From NCBI RefSeq assembly GCF_001439685.1, contig NZ_JYLH01000002.1, positions 496,001 to 560,000 on the forward strand: a stretch of DNA of 64,000 nucleotides, written 5' to 3'. A program made the position numbers and the translations under genes. The stretch comes from Pseudomonas libanensis (lineage in GTDB: Bacteria > Pseudomonadota > Gammaproteobacteria > Pseudomonadales > Pseudomonadaceae). Position 1 is the stretch's first letter; the number at the start of each line of letters is the position of its first letter. Of the stretch, positions 55,101 through 61,300 are shown in pieces. The notes under the pieces are model-generated. The model saw only the letters and a program-made list of their open reading frames with translations, was not told where the DNA came from and searched no databases.

Positions 55101-55324
55101 CCGCTGACCGGGGTAAATTGCGCCGCCAAGGCTTCATGGCGCGACACCAGGCTGTCCAAGGCGTGTTGCAGGCGCAGCGGGTCCAGTTCGCCACGAATGT
55201 CCAGTTTCAGGCAGTGGGCCAGGTCGCCCCAGCTCGCCCCTTGCTCCCGGGCGTCCAGGTACTGTTGCTGCTCGGTCAGTAACGCCAGTCCCGGGTCCAT
55301 CATTCCCTGTTGTGCAGTACTCAT
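52160..55324 (-). CDS. pvdJ: One-module NRPS with interface domain: I-A(Asp)-T
   Basis: A 1054-residue protein. Residues ~15-430 are condensation-like, but the HHxxxDG motif reads ARYAADA near 137-143, so both His are lost. This fits the 'interface' domain proposed to dock a beta-hydroxylase on the carrier-bound amino acid. The A domain (~450-920) has FTSGSTGQPKG and the code DLTKVGHVGK, a strong Asp match. The T domain carries the phosphopantetheine Ser in SAGGHSLLVIK. The last ~25 residues (SPEEKAALMEKARQ) look like a docking helix. It overlaps the upstream NRPS stop by 4 bp. It loads Asp, which the hydroxylase fused to its partner would convert to beta-OH-Asp. The symbol is assigned by assembly-line position. 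Confidence 0.88.
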   Translation of the reverse strand: MSTAQQGMMDPGLALLTEQQQYLDAREQGASWGDLAHCLKLDIRGELDPLRLQHALDSLVSRHEALAAQFTPVSGYHGLRQRVAAAGAVSFTQWPDVASPQQVNARRQQWLQQPLPLIGALLQRLEADHWQLLVGVARYAADAGTLALIQQELLAAYGQQGFEEQEPGQFSQYLEWRSEVIFDEDADVAKAYWQQHVQAPEPVLGGPDLPYRRPGGGIAPAQRLSVPLDQALLTRLQASGLALDVVMQTAWWVLLARISGRETFLAGWRHDARQDYEFFEHSLGLFEKTLPLVIRIDLASTFGDLAASLAAQLDQHRTWQEYWAPGAFPQQARPAIGFGCRRVSAPREVAGLVWAGSDLPAGLPLFELALQLDIGAAGEPQGVSLDFNPACYCAQAVESLLAQYRQLLHGIADNPQAVIGCLNLLDAAEKNRLLALNPPAQVLEAPLLPQRIAAWAQQTPHAIALAHAGQTLSYAELDARAAQLSGELLRQGVGPGSIIGLALPRSVELVVAMLATWRAGAAYLPLDPQWPAARQAQIARHAAASLVLMAQAPNQDEPMASFKVLNPGASTADAPLAPAVPVQARDVAYVLFTSGSTGQPKGVVVEHGALLNYTAGSSQQLGLSGCRHFAFSSTVAADLGNTALFGALYNGATLHIADDATLQDPQVFARFLRDQRIDCLKIVPSHLAALLEAENAVLPATLVLGGEAIGASLVQRIQQLRPDCRLFNHYGPTEATVGVMVHPVLPGDDLAQGVPLTQVLPGNQVFVLGADAQLLAPGELGELYIGGHQLCRGYLNAEADADAFIRSPLVAGERLYRSGDLARYRVDGGVQLYGRRDQQVKVRGFRIELAEIEAQLLRLPQVSEAVVVVVQDEPQAFVVLRVAADEAVLTLLKTQLVERLPAAMVPRQILSLERMPRLPNGKVDRKALQHTQPVVSQHVYVAPRDALEQLLSTRMAQLVGLERLSIDQDFFSAGGHSLLVIKLVAGIRKLLQCEIHPGVVFDHPSVAELARALRERESVAGQLEKIAHARLRLDAMSPEEKAALMEKARQVQQG

Positions 55325-58300
55325 GCTCCGGCCTCTTCCTTTGCGGTCTCGCTGTGCGCGGCTTGCAGCGCGCTTCGTTCAATCATTTCGCCCATCGCCA
55401 CGACGATCTTGCGCGGCCCTTCGAAGGGGTCGCGAGCGTGGGCAGCCAACATGTTGTCGAGCAGGATCACGTCGCCCTTTTGCCAGTCGAATCGCACCGC
55501 GCAGGCCTCGTACAACTCGCCCACCAGCGCCATGACTTCGTCTTCAATCGGCGAACCATCGCCGTAGTACACGTGACGAGGCATGCGCTGCTCACCGAAC
55601 AATGCGAGCAAGTCCTCGCGCACATCCGGGTCCAGGCAGAAGATGTGATGCAATTGAACCTGGTTGAAGAAGGTTTTTTCCCCCGTCACCGGGTGACGGA
55701 TGATCGCCGGGCACGGTGTGCGGATTTGCAGTTCATCGTTGTCCAGCCAGGTCCATTCGATGCCCGCAGCCCGGCAACGCGCCTCGACGTCGGCACGTAC
55801 ATCGGTCTTGAAGAAGTGCTGCCAGGAAACGTCCAGCTTGTCGGCAAAGGTGCGTACGTACAGCAGGCCCTTGTCTTCGAAGCGTTCACGTATCGCCACC
55901 GGCAGCTTGAAGTACATCTGCCGGCAATCCACCACCGGGGTGGCGCCGCCCACAGGCGAGGGTTGCTCGCAGAAGAACAGCTGCTTGCGCGGCCAGCGGT
56001 CCTGATGGGAGCTTTCGTTGTGGAACAGGATCATTTTCTTTTCAGGGTACGGCGTTGAACGGTAGGTGTTCTTGCCGCCCTCTTTTTTCGGCAAGTCGCC
56101 GTATTGGCCGTACAGCCCCGGCTGCACGGCTTCGGCAAACGCTTCGAAGTCATGAATGTCGCGCAGGGCAAAGCCGCGAAACAGAATCCCCGCATGGCGA
56201 GCCAGCTTGGCTTCCACCAGCGCGCGGTTTTCCTTGATCCAGGCCACCAGGTCCAGGCCCGGATCGGTAGGTTCCATCAGCAAGGGGAAGTCCTGCTCCG
56301 GGACCAGCAGCGTTTCACGCATCAGCGCGCCGGCAGGCTTGTCGGTGCGGCTTTGCGACTTTTTCAGGAACTTGCCCAGCTTGTCGGCCTTGATGGCTGG
56401 CGGTACGGGCGTGGTGGGTTGCTCCAGGGTATTGGTAGGCATGGTGATGTCCCCTAATTGAATGTTCGGATCACACACAATCTGCTCAAGAATTCCCGTC
56501 CAGGCGGCGACGAATGACTCAATGCGTTGTTGTTCAAACAGGTCGCTGGCGTACTGCCAGGTCCCGTGCAGGTGGCCGGCGTCTTCATCGATGAACAGGG
56601 CCATATCGAACTTGGAATAACCGCCACGGGTCGGCAACACTTGCACGTCTATGCCGTCGATCTGGCCGCCCTGCACTGGCAGGTTGTTCATGACGAACAG
56701 CACCTGTACCAGTGGGTTGAAACCCCGTTGGCGCGGACGCGATGAGGCTTCGACGATCATGTCGAACGGCAGGTCCTGATGTTCGAAGGCGTCCAGTGCA
56801 GTGCCCTGGGTGTTGGCCAGGAAGGCGCTGAACGGTTGTTGCGCCGCAAAGCTGGAACGCAACGGCAGGATGTTCACGAAGAAACCGATCAGGCCTTCCA
56901 GCTCGGGTTGCTGGCGCCCGGCAACGTCGGCACCGACCAGCACGTCGTCGCAACCGCTGAGCCGGTGCAGCATGACCTGGAACGCTGCCAGCATGGTGCT
57001 GTAGAGGGTGACGCCGGCTTTGGCCGAGAGTGCCTTCAAGCCCTCATGCAGGGCGGTGGGCAGTGTGAAGGCCAGGTCCCGGCCTTCGTAGGTGGGTGCC
57101 TGGGGTCGAGCTTTATCGGTGGGCAGTTGCAACACACCGCTGTGACCGGCCAGCGCCTGCTCCCAGTAGCGCGCCTGGGCGGCCAGTACGCCGGTTTCTT
57201 GCAGCTGCTGTTGCCACAGGGCGTAATCGGAGTACTGGATCGGCAAGGGTGGCAGCGGCTCAAGCACACCAGCCTTGGCGCGCGCATAAATGCCCACCAG
57301 CTCATTGACCAGCACGGCCATCGACCAGCCATCTGAGATGATGTGGTGCATCGAATACAGCAATACGTGTTCAGTGGGGCCCAGCTTGAGCACTTGCCCA
57401 CGCAACAACGGCGCCTGCAACAGGCTGATGGGCTGGCGGGTATTGGCTTCAACGGCAACCGCGATCCGGTGCTCTTGTTCGGCCAGGTCCAGGGACGACA
57501 GGTCCACCATCGGCAAGTCGACATCCGCGTGCGCGGCGATGATTGCCAGCGGGTCGCCCTCCTCGTCGCTGACGTAGGCCGTGCGCAGGGTTTCGTGACG
57601 GGCAACCACTTGCGCCAGGCTTTCAATCAGCAGCGGCAATGACAGTCCGCCGCGCAAGCGCACGGCCAGCGGCATGCCATAGGCGCCACTTGCATCCGAA
57701 AGCTGCTCGACCACCCATAGACGGCGTTGCGCCAGGGACAGGATCACACTGGATTTATCACCCTGGGCCAGCAACGGGACGTGCCCCGCCGATGCGTCAC
57801 GCCCACTCCGGGCAGCCACTGTGGCCACGAAGTCGGCCAGGCGCGGTGCGCCGAACAGATCGCGCAGGGTCAGACTGCAGGACAGCAACGCCTTCAAGCG
57901 TGCAACCACTTGAGTGGCCAGCAGCGAGTGCCCACCCAACTCGAAAAAGTGATCGTCCAGCCCGACCTGCTCCAGCTCCAGCACGTTTTGCCAAACACCC
58001 GCGACCTGGATTTCCAACGCCGTGCGCGGCGCCACGTAGTGGTTTTGCTGTTGGCTGGCATCCGGTTTCGGCAGGGCTTTGCGGTCCAGCTTGCCGTTGG
58101 GGCTCAGGGGCAGCGCGTCGAGGAACATCAGCAAGCCCGGCACCATGTAGTCCGGCAGCACCGCCGCCAAGGCCGCCTTAATCGACTGGCGCACCTGCGC
58201 TTGCGCCAGCGCCGTGGCGCGGGGCACCACGTAAGCCACCAGCTGCAAGCCAACGGCCGCCGGCTGCGCGAGGACGATGGCGTCTCGCACGAGCTCCTGC

Positions 58301-61300
58301 TCCAGCAACCGGGCCTCGATTTCCCCCAGCTCGATACGGAAACCGCGGATCTTCACTTGATGATCAATGCGCCCGACATATTCGATCACACCCGAGGCGT
58401 TGTAACGCGCCAGGTCTCCGGTGCGGTACAAGCGCCCGCCATTCTGGCTGAACGGATCGGGCATGAAGCGTTCGGCGGTCAGGTCCGGGCGGTTGAAGTA
58501 ACCACGGGCCAACAACTCGCCGCCGATCACCAGTTCACCCACCACGCCGATCGGTGCCGGGGCACCGCTGTCATCCAGCAGGTAGATGCTGCGCCCGGCC
58601 AGGACTTTGCCGATGGGCATGGTCAAGGGTGTGGGGCGGGCGCCGGTCACGTAGTCGGTGCAGTCGAGGGCGGTGACGGTGACGGTGGCTTCGGTGGGGC
58701 CATAGGTATTGAGCAACTTGACATGCCCCAGGCCGGCCCCGGCCCACGCGGCAAGGCCTTCGGGCGGCATGGCTTCACCGCCGGCATGCACCTGCTTGAG
58801 GCGCCCATAATCGCGCGGGCCGGCCGCGGCGAAATCCTTGGCCAGCAGGTTCCAGTAAGCGGTGGTGAGGTCGACCACACTGATCTGGTGCCTGATCAGT
58901 TCGCGGTAGAAGGTCTCGGTGTCCCAGATCTCGGTGCCGCGCAGTACCACCGAGGCGCCGCAGATCAGCGCCGGGTACAACTGCTCGACGAAGCCGTCGA
59001 AGTTGAAGGTGGAAAACTGCAGGATGCGGTCATCGCCCTTGAGGTTGAAAAAATCCAGCGACACATAGGCATGGCGAGTCAGCGACAACTGGTTGATGCC
59101 CACGCCTTTGGGCCGGCCGGTGGAGCCCGAGGTGAACATCACGTAAGCCAGGTTCTGGGCATGGGCGCGGTTGCTCAGGTTGCTGGCGTCGAGGTCGACC
59201 CAGGCCAGGTCCTGGTCCAGGCACAGGTGGTCGACATAGGCGGGAATCGCCAGGCGTTCACGTAAGTGACTCTGGGTCAGCATCAGCCGGGTGCCGCTGT
59301 CTTCGATCATGCACAGCAGGCGGTCCTGGGGGTATTGCGGATCCAGGGGCACGTAGGCGCCGCCGGCCTTGAGCACCGCCAGCAGGCCGATGATCATGTC
59401 CAGGCCGCGCTCCACGGCGATCCCCACCAGCACGTCAGGGCCGACGCCCAGGCGCACCAGATGCCGGGCCAGGCGGTTGGCCCGGGCGTTGAGTTCGGCG
59501 TAGGTCAACTGGCGGTCTTCGAAGAGCAAGGCCGGTGCTGAGGGTTGCTGCGCCACCTGGGCCTCGAACAGTTGATGAACCCGCTGCTCACTGGGGTAAT
59601 CGAGAGTGGCGGTGCTCCAGGCATGCACCAGCGACTGGTGCTCCTGGGCGTCCAGCAGGCTGAGTTCCGCCAACGGTAGCTCGGCCGCATCGAGCATATG
59701 CTTGAGCAGGTTGCTCAAATGCGTACCGAGACGCTGCACCGCCGCCGTTGAAAAGTGCCCATGGGCATAGCTGTAATGCAAGGTCAGGGTATCGCCCAGA
59801 TTGACCGTCAGGGTCAGCGGGTAACTGGTTTGCTCATGGGTGTGCAGGGCCTCGAAGTGCAGGCCGTCGGGGGCGCCGCGTTGCAGCACTTCAGAGACCG
59901 GGTAGTTTTCGAACACCAGAATAGTGTCGAACAGTGCCTCGCCACCGCGACCGGCCCAACGCTGGATCTCGTAAAGCGGTGCGTGTTCGTGTTCGCGCAG
60001 GCTCAGGTTCAACGCCTGTACGCTTTGCAGCCAACTGCCGAGGCTTTGCTCGGCCTGCGGGGTCGCCACCACCGGCAGGGTGTTGATGAACAGCCCAATC
60101 TGTTGCTCGACCCCGGGCAAATGCGCCGGGCGCCCCGCTACCGTGGCACCAAACGCCACCGTGGCTTGTGCGCTGTAGCGTTGCAGCAACAACAGCCAGG
60201 CAGCTTGTACCAGGGTATTGAGCGTGACTTTCTGCTGGCGCGCAAATTCATGCAGGCGCCGGGTCTGCGTGGCATCCACCACGCAATAGTGTTCGCCATA
60301 GGCCGGCCCCGACAGTACCGGCACCTGCGCCAGGGCCAGGCGGGTCGGCTGCTCCAGTGGCAATAGCTGGGCCTTCCAGAATGCTTCGCTGGCGGCACTG
60401 TCCTGCTCTTGCAGCCAGGCAATGTAATCGCGATAGCGGCCCACTGCGGCCGGCGGGTTCTGGCCGCTGTAGCGCTGCAACACTTCGCCGAGCAACTGTG
60501 AGTTGCTCCACCCATCCATCAGGATGTGGTGATGGGTGTAAATCAGGTGCCAGTCGGTGTCCGTCAGTTGCACCAGGACCAGGCGCAACAGCGGTGGCCG
60601 GGCCAGGTCGAAAGGTTGCTGCGATTGCGCCTGGGCCAGGGCATCAAGGGTCGCCGGCACCGCCTCATGGTTGCGCCAGTCGAGCACGCTGAACGGCAAC
60701 TGCACCTGGCGATGCACCATTTGCTGCGCCTGCGGCCAATCGCCAGGCCAGATGAACCCGGTGCGCAGGATGTCCTGGGCGTCGACGGTAGCCTGCCAGG
60801 CGGCACGAAAACGTGCGACGTCCAGCCCCTGCACATTGACGCGCATCTGGTTGATGTAATCGCCGGCGTCCTGCTCGTAAAGGCTGTGAAACAGCATGCC
60901 TTGCTGCATCGGCGACAAGGGGTACAGGTCTTCGGCCTCGGCGCCTACCTGCGCCAGCGTATCCAGTTGGGACTGGCTGATGCCGGCCAAGGGGAAATCC
61001 GACGGCGTCGCCTGCCCGGCTTCAAGCCCACAGCAATGGGCAATCAACGCCTTGAGTTCGCCAGCATAGTCGTCAGCCAGTTGCCGGATCGTCGCGCACG
61101 AAAACATCTCACGGCTGAAGCTCCATTGCAGGGACAGTTCGCCGCCGTAAACCTGCCCCTCGACCGTCAGCCAGTTGGCCAGCGGCGCAAGCGGGTCCTG
61201 GGCCAGACCGTTGCCTTCGGTGGACGGCACGAACAGCGCGCCTTCATCGAACTGGCGGTCAAACTGCCCAAGGTAGTTGAACGTGATGCGCGGCCGGGGC

